In this document: piece by piece, positions 51,277 through 63,144 of the stretch | How positions within the stretch are numbered: the stretch's first letter is position 1 | Layout: the number at the start of each line of letters is the position of its first letter | Translations under genes and position numbers: made by a program | Origin: Fusarium oxysporum f. sp. lycopersici 4287 | Taxonomy: Eukaryota; Ascomycota; Sordariomycetes; Hypocreales; Nectriaceae | Direction: 5' to 3' | Assembly: GCF_000149955.1 (NCBI RefSeq) | Contig: NC_030991.1 | Span: 3,449,593 to 3,513,592 of the forward strand | Length of the DNA: 64,000 nt | Notes under the pieces: model-generated | Databases searched by the model: none | What the model was told of the DNA's origin: nothing | Seen by the model: only the letters and a program-made list of their open reading frames with translations

Positions 51277-51961
51277 AGGCTACAGACGTCTTTTTGTTTG
51301 TTTGTTTGTTTGTTTGTATATTTTTCGTCTGGGTGGCTGTAACGAAGCCAGATCTCCTACTGGAGCAAAAGACGTGCTGAGCTAGCTAGGTACAGGGAAA
51401 CCCCGCTTCCTTCACCATCCAGCATACCAATGGCACAAAAGGTGCTGTATTTCTCAAGCCCGTCACCCGTCAGCGGGTTCGGGGGCAATCTATTGTCGAA
51501 CTTTTTCCACCGACCAGAATTCTCTCGCGCATCACTACATCTGCCGACGCAGTCCACAATCTCCAGTAACCAAGTTGTAGCTCGTAGTCGACTGTCGCGG
51601 CGGCAGGGAAAAACCTCGGGAAGGAATCAGAGGCCGACGGTGCGGCTTGCCTTCAAAGGAGAAAAACCCATCGCAATCGGCGTCGTTGATCGGGAGGATG
51701 TCGCTACCGATGCCATGGGCATCGTCCTCCGATATCTAAGGCGTTCTGGTTCTGAGGTGCCGCCATTAGATCCGACAAAGGTGTTGTCAGAGAAGGCGAA
51801 CTCTCCAAAATTCCTTCTCTGAAAACTGCTGTTAGGGAGCCGATAGCATCCCCGCAGTTTTGTGTGGTCGCGTGGCCTGCAGAAAATCCCGCTCCTAACA
51901 CGGCACTAACAGTGCGTGCCAAGAAAGAATTTTTACAGGGGAGAGTTAGGCTACAGACGTC
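51277..51961 (-). mobile_element. SINE copy 2 (51291-51947) with (CAAA)n tail and 14-bp target duplication
   Basis: AGGCTACAGACGTC at 51277-51290 is repeated exactly at 51948-51961, bracketing a 657-bp element. On the minus strand it ends in CAAA repeats. The body is nearly identical to copy 1 at 20621-21257, including ATTTTTCGTCTGGGTGGCTG at the 3' end. It has no coding capacity; open frames inside it (for example 51430-51822) are by-products. The perfect duplication indicates a recent insertion. Confidence 0.9.
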
Positions 51962-53300
51962 GGTTGTACAGGAGGGCCAGTGCAGGGTAGCTTTCAATTG
52001 CTGCCCGAGATCAACGGCCCATAGCAACGTCACAGTCGATAACTAGCCGGATATACAGGGTAGAAGGAAATTTACGCCGTCATTCTATTAATCGAGACTA
52101 CAAACAAGCTAAGAGAATGCATGTTGTTCAAAGTAACCAAAGAGCCGCTTTTCAACGCACGATGGCTCGTGCCGACCCGCAAACGCATCTCAGACGCCAA
52201 AATTGCTTTAGTCAATCGATGATCTACTATCGCTGTTCTGCTTCCTGATTGGGTCAGCGAAGTTAGGAGGGGTGAAAAATCCCGCATTGGGAGCAAACAT
52301 GTGAATAGAAAACGAGCGATTTAACTTATCTGTTTGCTCAAAGTGCCAGTCCATAAGAGCCGCAGACCTGAAATGTTTACCCAACGACGTTGCGGTACGA
52401 TATTTCCAGTAGAAAACACATATCTTTGCAAAACAAGTTTGTCACCCTGGCGGAAACCTTTGAGGGAATCATTCAGGATAAGACACAAATAAAAGTGTGC
52501 TTTGGCGTGCGTCACCTCTATTTGATGCTGTTTGAAGGATGTGTCATACGTGGCCATGCCGGAAAAGTGCAAAGCTTTTAGAGTCTCGATTGTCTTGTGG
52601 GGTAGTCGAGGTGTCGTGTGTCATGGCCATTCGCTGACATGACGTCACGGTCTCGATAATTAACCAGCACTGCGGGGTATGAGGGAATTACTGGACGATC
52701 AGAGTATCAGTCAGATAGATGCTCGAGATGATCACCTGTTTCTGCAAGCAATTGAATCAGGGCCTCGATATGCAGGGCCCTGATATGCAAGAAATCCCGT
52801 GCTGCTTTGAGAGGTCTAGGTCTGATGACATGTGTTACCCCACCTCTTCATGTTGATACCCCTCCTCTTAGCGGTCCTCCTAAAAGTTTCTCTCCTTCAT
52901 CTCACGATGGCATCTTTGGCGAATAAACAACCTGTCAAGGGTTGAAACTTGCACGCGCTTAGTAGTCCTATATTCCATGAACGTCTGACATTATTACTCC
53001 ATCGCGTCATTTCGCCTCCTTCCCTTCTCGCCCAAACACCAAGTCTCAGTGCTCAATATGGCTCTCATAAAGAGTTCATGCGTCAAGGACAACTTGATTG
53101 CTGGACTTCAGCGAAGGCTCACGTACGTAAAGAAATGGAGCGTCCAATTGGGGACTTTAGTTGGTGTGTATGGTACTAGCGTAGGTCTATGTTACGACGT
53201 CTCAATAGGAGAATGACATAGTTTTTCTAATTGAGTCATCAACTCGTTATTGCGCCCTTCCAGGGCTAGTATGCTCTTTTCCTCCTGATCGGTACAGTGG
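51962..53300. other. Sequence without recognised features
   Basis: A plus-strand frame near 53058-53180 (MALIKSSCVKDNLIAGLQRR) could be a 5' exon of the hypothetical gene that follows, but no clear splice joins them in frame. Confidence 0.35.
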
Positions 53301-53708
53301 ATGCAACATATAGTAGTTTTAATACGTCCGCATCGGCATATCCCAGTACAACCCGGTTCTCATATGGTTTGGAACTTCGGTAAACATAAACAACTGCGAT
53401 ACTATTACGGAAAGACTGCTACAAACCGAGGAACTCACCTCGATCAGTTATGTGGACGTAAATTTGTCGTTGTAGGAGGCAAGCTAGTACCTGTTGAATA
53501 TTGTCTAAGCCCGCTGCCTGATCTATGTGAAGTGGGCTTGGCATTATATGATACATTCACTGGCTATGTGACGAAACACCACCTCGAGTCGATTTTTGGA
53601 CTCGAGTACATTATCACTGGGCTTTCTAAGAAGAAGTGGGCAGAGCATGTTTTCCCAGACTATGGATACATGATTTTGGTTGACCTGCAGATGAAGCCGA
53701 GGAGGTAG
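53301..53708 (+). CDS. Hypothetical protein (135 aa)
   Basis: Starts MQHIVVLIRPHRHIPVQPGS just after an in-frame stop and is open to 53708. Composition is protein-like (hydrophobic strands, FGLEYIITGLSKKKWAEHVF), but I recognise no domain. It may be one exon of a larger gene. Confidence 0.4.
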   Translation: MQHIVVLIRPHRHIPVQPGSHMVWNFGKHKQLRYYYGKTATNRGTHLDQLCGRKFVVVGGKLVPVEYCLSPLPDLCEVGLALYDTFTGYVTKHHLESIFGLEYIITGLSKKKWAEHVFPDYGYMILVDLQMKPRR

Positions 53709-54345
53709 TGACAGGTTGGAGTTGGCGGTCGGACACAGAGGCTTTGTCCGGAGAGACGCACGTATGTGTGAAACCTCTGAGTACTGCCAAGCATGAGCGG
53801 CGTCCAATATTGAGAAAAGGAACTACCCCTAGTATTGATGACGTTGTTTGTGCATTAATGAACTGTGGAGCTCACGATGGTGGAGAAGCTACCCTGTAGC
53901 AATTATCCAGTCAATGGCGAGATGGCTCCGAACTATTCGATGAGAAAGTGACATGGACAGGCAGTTAGAGGCAAGATTTAGAAGAGCTCAAGAATTAATA
54001 TGCATACACTAGTCGGCCTACCTAATTTCCAGTGACTCAATCACTATCTAGTGGCCACCTCTATCCTGACTGTATCAATCCGTCAAAGGGCCCGGATCAG
54101 CCTCGATATGAGCCGACCAAGAGTTGATAATTAATCGCATCTAACAGATCCCGGTAGCTGTTCCAATGCTTGCGATATCTCTTTAGTAACAAAGTAATTT
54201 AAATAGAACTCTTCCCTCGTCGCAGAGACCATAAGTGTTGCTATAGGGTCAACGGAAGGTAAATCTTTCAAGACATATTCGCAACTTTCCTCACTCTTGA
54301 CCCGCCATGAACGAGCATTCGATGAGCTGCTTTTTGCTCCTGCTG

Positions 54346-55253
54346 CTATTGTTTGGTTAGGATGGTTTGGTAACTGTCAAGCTTGAACATACTTTGATCA
54401 ATACCTATTGATAAACTTTCAAATAAACTTGCTGTTTCTGCTCTTGGGAAGAAAGATAAACACAGGGGCTGGTCAGAGCCGGGTTCACAGGCGTCAAGGA
54501 TTGCCCTCGAATCGACTAGATCCGGCCTTCGCCTTATTGATGTTAAAGCTTGGTCGCCATCGATTTGTTTAACAACCAAAGGAAGTACTTTCCTCTTTTT
54601 GGGGGCCGGCTCATCGGCTTCGCATCCAGCATTATCGTTTGCGAGATTCTTGCTCAAACATTTTCGCACAACAGTTTCCTTGAACACTTCATAGTCTTCC
54701 TATAATGAGATTCGAAGCCTTTTCTTGACGGGGTTGAAAACATACCTCCAGCCCATTTGGGAATGGATTTTATCCAACCCGGGATGACAAGGAGAAATTC
54801 CTTCTGCTCAAGGTCGGACTTGAGGTTGTGAACTTGTATGTATTGCTCAGCAAGCCTACATATTTCTTGGAAATCATTAATTTTGAGAGACTTGATTCTG
54901 TTAACAGCCAGTGTTATGCCTAAAAACACGACAGTATGGATTTTGACCTCCGTTTTCAGCTTGTGTCGAATTTCGTTGTTTTTGATGTAAGTCTTATTGG
55001 TCTCTTTGGTGGTTTGTCGATCTTGATCTATAAAGTCAAAAACGTTCTTGACTCGCTTTGGAAGGCCATGGACTCGATCACGTAATTCTTTGGCCGCTTC
55101 TGAAAACAGGGCAACATTGATAACTGTCCCACGGAAAGTTTCCAGTGCGCTAGTTAATTGTTTCGAGTCGCTCCCAGGGTCAATGGTGTTGCACGCATTT
55201 CTCTCAAAGTCTTTGATGCGACTTATCATAACTTGCATATACCGGTTTGCCAT
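54346..55253 (-). CDS. Unknown protein with SV40-like nuclear localisation signal
   Basis: From MANRYMQVMISRIKDFERNA (ATG 55251-55253) the first exon is open to about 54728 and is helical and charged. It then splices (GTATGT.. to an AG at about 54690) to DYEVFKETVVRKCLSKNLAN. The second exon contains EADEPAPKKRKVLPL, a textbook basic nuclear signal, and ends YQTILTKQ. The acceptor used must be the second of two close AGs to keep the frame. About 280 residues. I recognise no domain. A 28-bp minisatellite lies directly upstream, in what should be promoter or 5' untranslated region. Confidence 0.55.
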
Positions 55254-55304
55254 ATTGGACTGTGTGCCTTGCCTCGTTACTTGGCGAGAAGAGAATGGTG
55301 TAAA

Positions 55305-55408
55305 GGTAAAAAGACCTGAAGGGCGAGCGCGAGGTAAAAAGACCTGGAGGGGGAGCGCGAGGTAAAAAGACCTGAAGGGGGAGCGCGAGGCAAAAAGACC
55401 TGACAGGG
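55305..55408. repeat. 28-bp minisatellite, about 3.7 units
   Basis: Unit GGTAAAAAGACCTGAAGGGG plus GAGCGCGA, with one or two changes per unit. It starts about 50 bp upstream of the ATG of the NLS-bearing unknown gene. Confidence 0.9.
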
Positions 55409-55937
55409 GTTGACAAGGCCGTCGCAAGTGCAGGGATCGACGCTAGATCCCAGCCACTCGCTTCCGTAGCCATGTACCGATCAGTCTAGTGCCAATCTGC
55501 CACTAGCACCCTGCACACTAAACTTTAAGATCCTAAAGCTCATGAAAGTGTAGGAGCTCCAGATGTCTTTCATGTCTGGTATGTCTGCACCAGTAACTTT
55601 GAAGTATATGACCAGAGGATAAAATGGAACGGTAGGGACTCCTTAAAAAAAAGAAAAAAAAAAGGAAAATCCATATACGTATTAGGCATAACTTTTGGAG
55701 AAACCCACACTCTCATGAGGTTCGATGGAAGCTGTAGCAGGGATCCAGAAAGCGAAATGTAGCCATAGCTGGTTGGACGTAAACATACTGGTGATCCTGC
55801 AGCCTCATGTACGTGAACAGTCAGGGGCTGCGCGGTGGGTGTAAGGATAGCACCTCAACGTCTGGATGATTGCAGCCTCACCGTTTTGAAGGTAGCCGAT
55901 TAGCCTACAAGAATGTCGAACTCGAGCTCTATCAACG
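55409..55937. other. Non-coding stretch
   Basis: Contains an A-rich run (about 55645-55665). No gene recognised. Confidence 0.4.
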
Positions 55938-56203
55938 TCACTGAATCTCCCTCCCAGTTACCGAAGCCCCCTCTCGGCCATTGAAGCTCCCTCTCAGTCT
56001 TTTCCAACTCCCTCCCAGTCGTTCCACATCCCTCCTAGTCACTGAATCTCCCTCCCAGTTACCGAAGCTCCCTCTCAGTCACCGAAGCTCCCTCTCGGCC
56101 ATTGTATCTTCCTCACAGACTTACCAGCTCCCTCTCAGAATTACCAGCTCCCTCCCAGCCTTGCCAACTCCCTCTCAGTCACTGAAGCTCCCCCTCCCAG
56201 TCA
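55938..56203. repeat. 19-20-bp minisatellite, about 13 units
   Basis: Units of the form GAAGCTCCCTCTCAGTCAC with variants (CCCTCCCAGT, CTCTCGGCCATT). The period is not a multiple of three, so it is not a coding repeat. It ends about 155 bp upstream of the JmjC-like gene start. Confidence 0.9.
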
Positions 56204-56360
56204 ATGGATGAATTTCATTTTGCTATCGGTTTCCAAAACAATCTTGTTATATCGGGCGTATGCTATGCTAGGCGTTGTGAGAGCACCAAAGTAGCTAGCC
56301 ATTACAACTGGCTTCGGTTTCGGATTGGGTAAAGTTACATACCAGTCGTGGAAGACCAGC

Positions 56361-57857
56361 ATGAGTGTAACTCCAAAGCAATGGGTAGACTGGTACGACT
56401 CCGTCATTACAAAGCCCTGCCCAGGCTGTGACAAGATTATAACAGATCGTCGGAAACATATGCTAGTTTGTGCAAAAACAAAAATCAGTGAGATGAGGAA
56501 GCAGGTTCCTGCTGTCCCTTGCTATTTTCACGAACGACCCCGGGATTGTAGTCCAAAGAAAGTAGACCATTGTCGAAAAGTGGCTATGGACGCTTGTGTG
56601 GAATGGGTGAAGAAAGTCCTCGAAGAGGAAATCGAAAAGGTCGAGACAAAAATCTCGACATTAGATCCCGCAACAAGAGAGTTCAAAGACTCAACAGAGT
56701 CGTTGGCCTATCTACGGTCAGTCCAGCCCGGCAAGCCCATCACAAAAGATCAATACATGCGAAAAGAGTATGGGGAAAGCCTCGATGAGTTCATTTTTTG
56801 CTCTCTGGACGAGGCCATTGAAATCCTGACAAACGGGCCATGTTTACTATCTATGGTTATACCTGCCCCACCTAACACAGAAGAAGACTACTATCACTTC
56901 ATCCTAGAACGGGCAGAGCTCGAGAAGCAGATTGCTCAATTGCCATCGGTTGATGTGTACGACTCAGGAAAAAAGTCACCTGAAAGGATTCCAGAGAAGT
57001 GGTCTGGTCAAGAGGCAATGTTGAGATTCTACAGTGACGATATGCCGTCCATCAACATGCTCAACATTCGGATTGAAATTAAGACAGGCAACAGCAGATG
57101 GATGGCAAAGATTCCTGGCTATGATATAATACCGCGAGTTGTAGAGCAGGCTGAGAGAGAGGGTGTGGATTTAACGGGCTTCAAAGAATCAATGGAGGTA
57201 ACTCTCGCAGCATCTCAGGGAGCTGACACTATGGCTCATGTTGACCATGAGGGTGTGGCTACCAGCATTGACATGTGGATGGGATTGAAGATCTGGATGT
57301 TATCGTATGACTTCTCTGGTAAGAAGTTGAAAGACTTTGCTGGCAATCGTCGATGCCCTCCTCTAATTGCTTTACTACTGGGCGAACGCTATAAACTATA
57401 CCAGCCGCCGAGTACCGTTCACGCTGTTCACACCTGTGAGACTTCTATCGCGGTGTGTGATATGTATCTGGACTCACGGACGACGCCATCTACTTTGGAA
57501 CACATACTGCTGGAGACCAGTAATGATGCAATTACAAATGACGACCATCATAAAGACTTAGTGCCAGTCCTAGATAGAATTTTGGCATTTTGGATGACAG
57601 ATTCGAAGATGAAGAACACCGAGCGGTGTCCAGATGACAAGCATTTGTCAGGAGCAAAGAAAAATTTGATGGTATGCTACGATATCACATTTGAGTCCAT
57701 GGCTGACGCACCCCTCTAGATCATCAAACAACACATAAAGGGTCGTATACCCAAACCTCGTAGACGAGGGAATGTGACAAAGGGGAAGAAATTCACGAGC
57801 AGGGCGCAAAAAGATGGATCGAGAAGACCAGGAGCAGCGAACAACAAACAGACGTGA
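56361..57857 (+). CDS. JmjC-like Fe(II)/2-oxoglutarate oxygenase with N-terminal zinc motif (482 aa)
   Basis: Exons 56361-57671 and 57720-57857 around a 48-nt intron (GTATGC..CTGAC..CTCTAG). I chose ATG 56361 (MSVTPKQWVDWYDS). Residues about 20-40 form a possible C2HC zinc module (CPGCDKII..HMLVC). The C-terminal third has the cupin signature: TMAHVDHEGVATSIDMWMGL with HxD metal ligands and GLKIWM, then LLLGERYKLYQPPSTVHAVH supplying the second His, then VCDMYLD. After the intron a strongly basic tail (GRIPKPRRRGNVTKGKKF) ends the protein, suggesting nucleic-acid or nuclear association. Between these lie a coiled, charged segment and a region of unknown fold. JmjC proteins demethylate histones or hydroxylate proteins; the substrate is unknown. 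The gene appears intact. Confidence 0.7.
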
Positions 57858-60800
57858 GCTTGTGCTGAGGCCCAAGACATAGACAGAAAATCAGACGTAT
57901 AGAAGTAGTCATAACTGAGCTTCTATTGGGAAAGAGTCGAGCACGGTAAAGGAGAATCTCAAGTCTGGAACTGGAATAAAAGCGAGGAGGGTCAAGAGAA
58001 AGAAGACGTGTTAGTGTCTAGAACGACCGGATGAAATTTCAAAAGGCTAAGGATGTCATGTTCATAGCGGAGGGTGTCTACTCGATGGAGTAGAGGTGGA
58101 ATCGGCCTGTTGGGTTGGCGACGGGATGGAAGGCAACGCGGTAATATGTTGAGACATCTCCCTTAAAGAAATATTTTGATTGAACCTGGGAATCGACAGT
58201 ATCAAATCCAAGTCTTTCTGAAAGAATTGGTAGATTGCTTGGAAAATGGGCGAAAGTTGTTGTCCCAGAAATACCTGGGCGAGGTGATCTGCCTTCCGAC
58301 CAGCATCATAAACGCGCTACGTATACTCTCAAAGGTGGTGTAGTGTTCGGTATAAACTACGCAACCAAAGAGGGTCTTCTGATTATCTCAAAGATCTTCG
58401 AGATAGAGGCAGGGAAACTTTCTGACTGTTGATAAAGGAAGATGTAGCCCCGCTTCTCGAAAGTATCAAATCGTGTTTTAAGTGTTTTGAAGAAGGAGAT
58501 GAGCAATTGGGGTAAGCACTTTCGGTTTTCGATAAGTCTCGAGGAGAACCGAGGTGTGACAGCATCACCGTTGCCGGAGGGTGAAAGATCTAGTAGATAC
58601 GTGTCGAAGGGGGCAGCAACTGGCGAGCAAGGTGTCGGGGAGACGAGTAACCTAGATTTCAACGAAGGAAGGGAGAAAATGGTGGATCAGGAGTTCTAAT
58701 GTATTGGGAAACCTCCAAATACGAGAAGCAGAACTGGATGAAGCATCGGAGAAGACGATGGAAAGTTTGAGGGCCGAAACGAGCTATATATAGTACATGT
58801 CAGCGATTATACCACCGAACATGAAGATTTTCATGCTTAACAAAGACTCGAGGGAAATGTATAGGATGCTTCAAAAGAAGGCCTTCTGAGCTGGATACTC
58901 TTGAATCATATTGTACCAGTAACCAGCATATTCTGCCGCTCTGATGGGGAACCGCACTAGCATTATAGAATTGCGAAGATGGACCGTATAGATGCCACCG
59001 ACTCAGATGCAGGAATGAGTGGAACCAGTGCAGAGACCTGGAAGATCAACAGAAGAAAGGAAGGAAGTTCTCAATTAGCATCTAAGATGTAGAGGGGGAA
59101 AGATATAACCACAGCCGATCGGAGATCTAATCCGGGGCATGTCTAAGTAAGAAAAAAGGTATTTGTATACTGTCAATAGAGATTGAGCTATATTCTCTAC
59201 ATTCTCACTATGAGGCAGGATCAGGTCAAGGGGCGAACCAATCCTTGAAATTTATTAAAGACCTTTAGTTATGGTATCCGTATATACGTTCCCGATGAAG
59301 TAATAGTATTATTCGACTCTCGAGATGCTTTTGCAGCTCATCATGTATCTCTTCATCCGGTACCCCTTTTTTAAGTAGTTTAACAGTGAAACTATGAGCC
59401 GAGTCAAACTAATGAAAAGTATCAACGCCAATCCATAGGGTAGATGCAATATACGCTTACAAGTTTGCGCACTTCGAGGACGGCATCATCGTTGGTGTCA
59501 TCGCTGTAGATGGAAAAATCGCAACTGTCATCACCGAAAATGCCGTTGTGATCCTCCATATCGACGTGAAATTTATCGTTTTTGTCATCGTTGATGACAT
59601 TGCAGTTGTGACGGGGCGACATTGCGCTCAGAGAGAGTGCACAATATGGAAAAGTTATGGAGCGCAGAGCGTTCAAATGATAAGACAAATAAAAGACCAG
59701 GGCTAACGAAAAAGACGCTTGTTGGTATCAAAGTGTTAGATACTTAACTAGCAACGGTCTCTTGAATAACATACTTCTATGGGCTATCTGCCGCATTTAT
59801 AAGCCTAGTAGACAACTCTAGAGTAAAAAAGGTTCGCGGAAGTGGCGGTAACATGACTTAGCTTCAACGAGAAAGTTGACTCGAAATGAGAATAACCACA
59901 TTCATACTTTCCGCTGCACATGATGGCGTCTACCTTTATTGGTGGTGCTCAATCAGATAAAGGCTAGTCCGTGTGTTACCGTGGGCAAGTGAGGCTTATT
60001 GGTCGTGATAGACATGCGCTATTGTTGAGGATCGCATCTTGCGTTTACAAGAAAGATTACAGAAGCAGGGAGAACCCCTGTCGTGGCGGTAGGAGCTGAG
60101 ATAGTGGGCCAGGTACGGATCATCAGCTCCACATCCGGCGGCTAGTGGGCCCCGAGACGTTACCTTGCCCTATACAGCAAGTAATGAAGAAAGCGGGAAT
60201 TGACGTCGGCTCGCTACACGCGTAATCTGTCTTGGCAGCCAGCAAGAGTCTTGACCCATCGGACCAGGTGCATAATTGTGCAGGGGATGAATGATGCCAC
60301 CAACGTCGATCCTGATCTCGCCTTCATTGACTTGGCGGCCACGGGATTCAATTGAATCCATGTGATTATTTGAGAGAGATTAAGTGGTTCGCTCTCGGAG
60401 GAGTGCTCAGGGGCAGGAAGCCTGTTATAATATCAACTTTCTCCTCAAGCCATGGGTATGTACCTGAATCCTCCTTGTTGCTCAGCTACCTGGTCAAGTC
60501 TCCCGCCCATAACTCGTACCACCATTTATGCTCTTGTACATATTTTACTTCGGCTTCTCTACGCAAATTCAGTTTAACTTTACTTCTGTTGTGCTCCGAT
60601 ACTGTCTCTGAACTGTCATGAACTGTCTGTTCATCCCTAACGGCGCCAAGTCTTACCCGGTATTCCCTTGAGCTCCGATCAAAACAACAAAAACTGTTGA
60701 CCGAGCCTTTGGAGCAAGACTGACTTGAAATTTCAAACGGCTCTTAATCCTCAATCATCAGGCACCAGGCGTCCCGAGACACGAAGGCAGGCCACAGCAA

Positions 60801-60950
60801 CTTTCCGGCCACTATGCTCTGATTCAAATATTCTTTGCAGTTCCGGTCTAGTAGGCGGTCTCACAACACCTCAGCATCGAGTTCCCAACCCGTAACAACT
60901 TGGAGGATATCAAAGGTCGTCTACAACTCCACACCACTCTATGCCTGTCA
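57858..60950. other. Long stretch without a supported gene
   Basis: About 3.1 kb. Short frames at 58235-58432 (plus), 58357-58662 (minus) and 59422-59688 (minus, acidic, Asp/Asn-rich) overlap or lack domains. None has convincing starts and splice sites. Confidence 0.4.
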
Positions 60951-60989
60951 AAAAAAAAAAAAAAAAAAAAAAAAGAAAAAAGAAAAAAA
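60951..60989. repeat. Poly-A/G tract
   Basis: A run of about 24 A followed by AAAAAGAAAAAAG. Could be a degenerate retroposon tail or a simple repeat; no duplication of flanks was found. Confidence 0.7.
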
Positions 60990-61129
60990 TATGTGATGAT
61001 CGCCGTCCGGTAGGACATGATGAGGACCACGGCCGAGTCCCCTCGCATCTAGGGGATATCAAATATAAACATACCGAACAAGCACCTTCTCCGGCACAAA
61101 GTAATTCGCAAGTTGGGACTGTCAGAACC

Positions 61130-61293
61130 ATGGCCACCAACCCAAATGCTGGTTCGGAGACCATCACCTACGACGAAACTCCCAACCTTAGTGATCAGAT
61201 CAACTTCGAAACAGACGTGGATGAGCTGATGAAAGTCATCCAACGCAAGCCACTGCACCCACCTCCGATGATGCTAGGCAAAGGAACCTGTCT
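61130..61293 (+). pseudogene. N-terminal fragment, possibly of a C2H2-type regulator
   Basis: MATNPNAGSETITYDETPNL then NFETDVDELMKVIQRKPLHP. A TDVD-LM--IQ motif near the N-terminus recalls some fungal C2H2 regulators, but no finger is present before the sequence changes. It meets the oppositely oriented fragment at about 61236-61300. Confidence 0.35.
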
Positions 61294-61631
61294 AGTGTCG
61301 ATTGAATTGTGCATTCGGACTCTATGTCACGGGAAGTACACTGCCACTTGTGAGCAATGATGGCCTTCCTAGCTGTGTTTAACCTTCCTTTCTTTACAAC
61401 CCACAGTAGCGCATCTGGGCTGTCGCTCTTCGCATCGCGGTAATATAACAAGTTGTCAATGATAGGGTAAATTTGCTTGCTAGTGCGAAGCAAAGTGGCA
61501 AGTTCTTTTGGCTCAGGGAAAGTAGCAATTATGAAGTTAAGTTCTGGCGGTAAGATAAAGAAATACCATTTCGTCTTTTGGAAGTTGTTTCCAGCTATAG
61601 CGGGGAAAGGGTCTGGACAGGAATGTGGCAT
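61236..61631 (-). pseudogene. F-box/ankyrin-type N-terminal fragment
   Basis: Starts MPHSCPDPFPAIAGNNFQKT. FILPPELNFIIATFPEPKEL and LLRTSKQIYPIIDNLLYYRD resemble an F-box-like start, and ALLWVVKKGRLNTARKAI looks like the first ankyrin repeat of fungal F-box/ankyrin proteins. The frame then runs into the facing fragment, so the ankyrin array is missing. Confidence 0.55.
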
Positions 61632-61980
61632 AGCTCAATGAAAATGATCTAGACGAGACATGACAGACAGAGATGGTAATAAAATAGGTCAACTGCCAGC
61701 TTACTAGGTGGGAGTTTTGGGCAGGTTAGGCTTCTCTGGACAAATTCGCATGGTACGCAATAAGCCCCTGCTTTGCGTCCGGAATGGGACCTTGTAAGCT
61801 ACGTATCTTAGGCATTATTTGTAGGTGTTCTATAACATAGCTATTTCAGTCTATCCCTTTCTTACGAATGCTCCGTCTAAGTAGTTCTACAGGCAGCGGG
61901 CCATTGTTTGAAAATTGGGTCGATCAGTTCGTTGTTTTGCTTGCGCTCTCCAGCAATCCGGCGACCCTTAAACCTCTCTA

Positions 61981-62190
61981 TCTGCCAGCAAGTTCAAATT
62001 CCAGACCTTCATCCTTATTTCGAACCCCCTTTCGTAACCGTCTGATGTTCGGAGTGGTTTTCAACGTGGCTTCGCCAAAATCTCCAGGCTCAGGTTCAGG
62101 CTCATCACTTCCTTTAGTGATCAAGCGCAGAGTTCCAAGATCTTTGACCGTAAGACCCGTATTGGCCTGGTTGCTACCCCCATAGTTGGC
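61981..62190 (-). CDS. Possible C-terminal exon of an unknown protein
   Basis: The minus strand reads NTGLTVKDLGTLRLITKG, then an EPEPEPG patch and ending EFELAGR-stop. Protein-like and open, but no start or upstream exon could be joined with confidence. Confidence 0.3.
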
Positions 62191-63144
62191 TCTGCAGGCT
62201 CGACATCTTTTTTATTCTCCCAGTACTGAAGCTGAGGCGGAGTTCCTCAGCCGGACAAACAGCTGATCTTGGTTCGTCTCGAGGCCGTGGACTGTAGCCT
62301 TAATTCTGCAACTTCGAGCAGTTTGGATGCCTGCAAGCCAGATGAAACCCTAGTTAAGACGAGGCGGCGAATTTTGATAGGTCACTTACTGTCTAGACGC
62401 CGTTGAGCTGCCTTTCGCGCCCTTGTTGCAGGCCTCAACCAAATGGAAGACCTGCGGCAGCCCAAAATACAACACGTGACTCATGAGTTTGAGGAGCACC
62501 CCGGATACGTCTGGCCAAGCAGACCTGGATGCTTTCAGCCTCTCGCCTCTTCTACTCCTGGTATGATTGTTGAAACAGCAGAGCCTCAGCTGCTGCCTGG
62601 CGATACCCTGCTTTGAGGCGCTACTCGGCCCTTATAGAGAAGCACCGATGCTAGAAACCATTGGTCCAACCGAAGGGGTGGATACCGATTTGGGAAATCT
62701 TCATGGGGCACAGCATGAGTGATTTGAGATACTTTCAGCCCCCCAGACCGAGCTACAAAATCAACAGTGAGGCTGAACTGGCCATGATTGATGAAAATGT
62801 CTTATGCAATGTTGAGGTGCTAGTTGCCTTGTAGGGCAGACAGTAAAGGCATCAGAAAGGCGACAAGGCAACCATACTGGTTGTGTTCTGGCTTTCCAAC
62901 ATCGAGTGCAGTGCCTCATGTCCATGTTACGGTACGAGAGTATTAATATACAATCTCTTCCCTTCATATTTCCATCTTACTTTCCGTCTATTTCTCAATC
63001 GATCACCGGCTCTGGCTTGCAACAGGTCCAGTGAAGTGACAATACTCCCAAATATTTCCGATATTGATCACCAATTTTCATCACAACAGTATCTCTTGAC
63101 TTGGAATACAATTGCGCCAACTGCTGACTCACCATTCAAACACC
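62191..63144. other. Non-coding stretch upstream of the bZIP gene
   Basis: Nothing recognised; pyrimidine-rich just before the bZIP start. Confidence 0.4.

Noticed and set aside
52072..52572. Minus-strand frames at 52072-52296 and 52321-52572
   Set aside because: No recognisable domain, no joining intron signals and unusual composition.
55981..56211. 76-codon Leu/Pro/Ser-rich frame over the minisatellite
   Set aside because: Repeat period of 19-20 bp is not a multiple of three and there is no family match.
58357..58662. Minus-strand 101-codon frame
   Set aside because: Overlaps an equally plausible plus-strand frame; no domain, no clear splice or start evidence for either.
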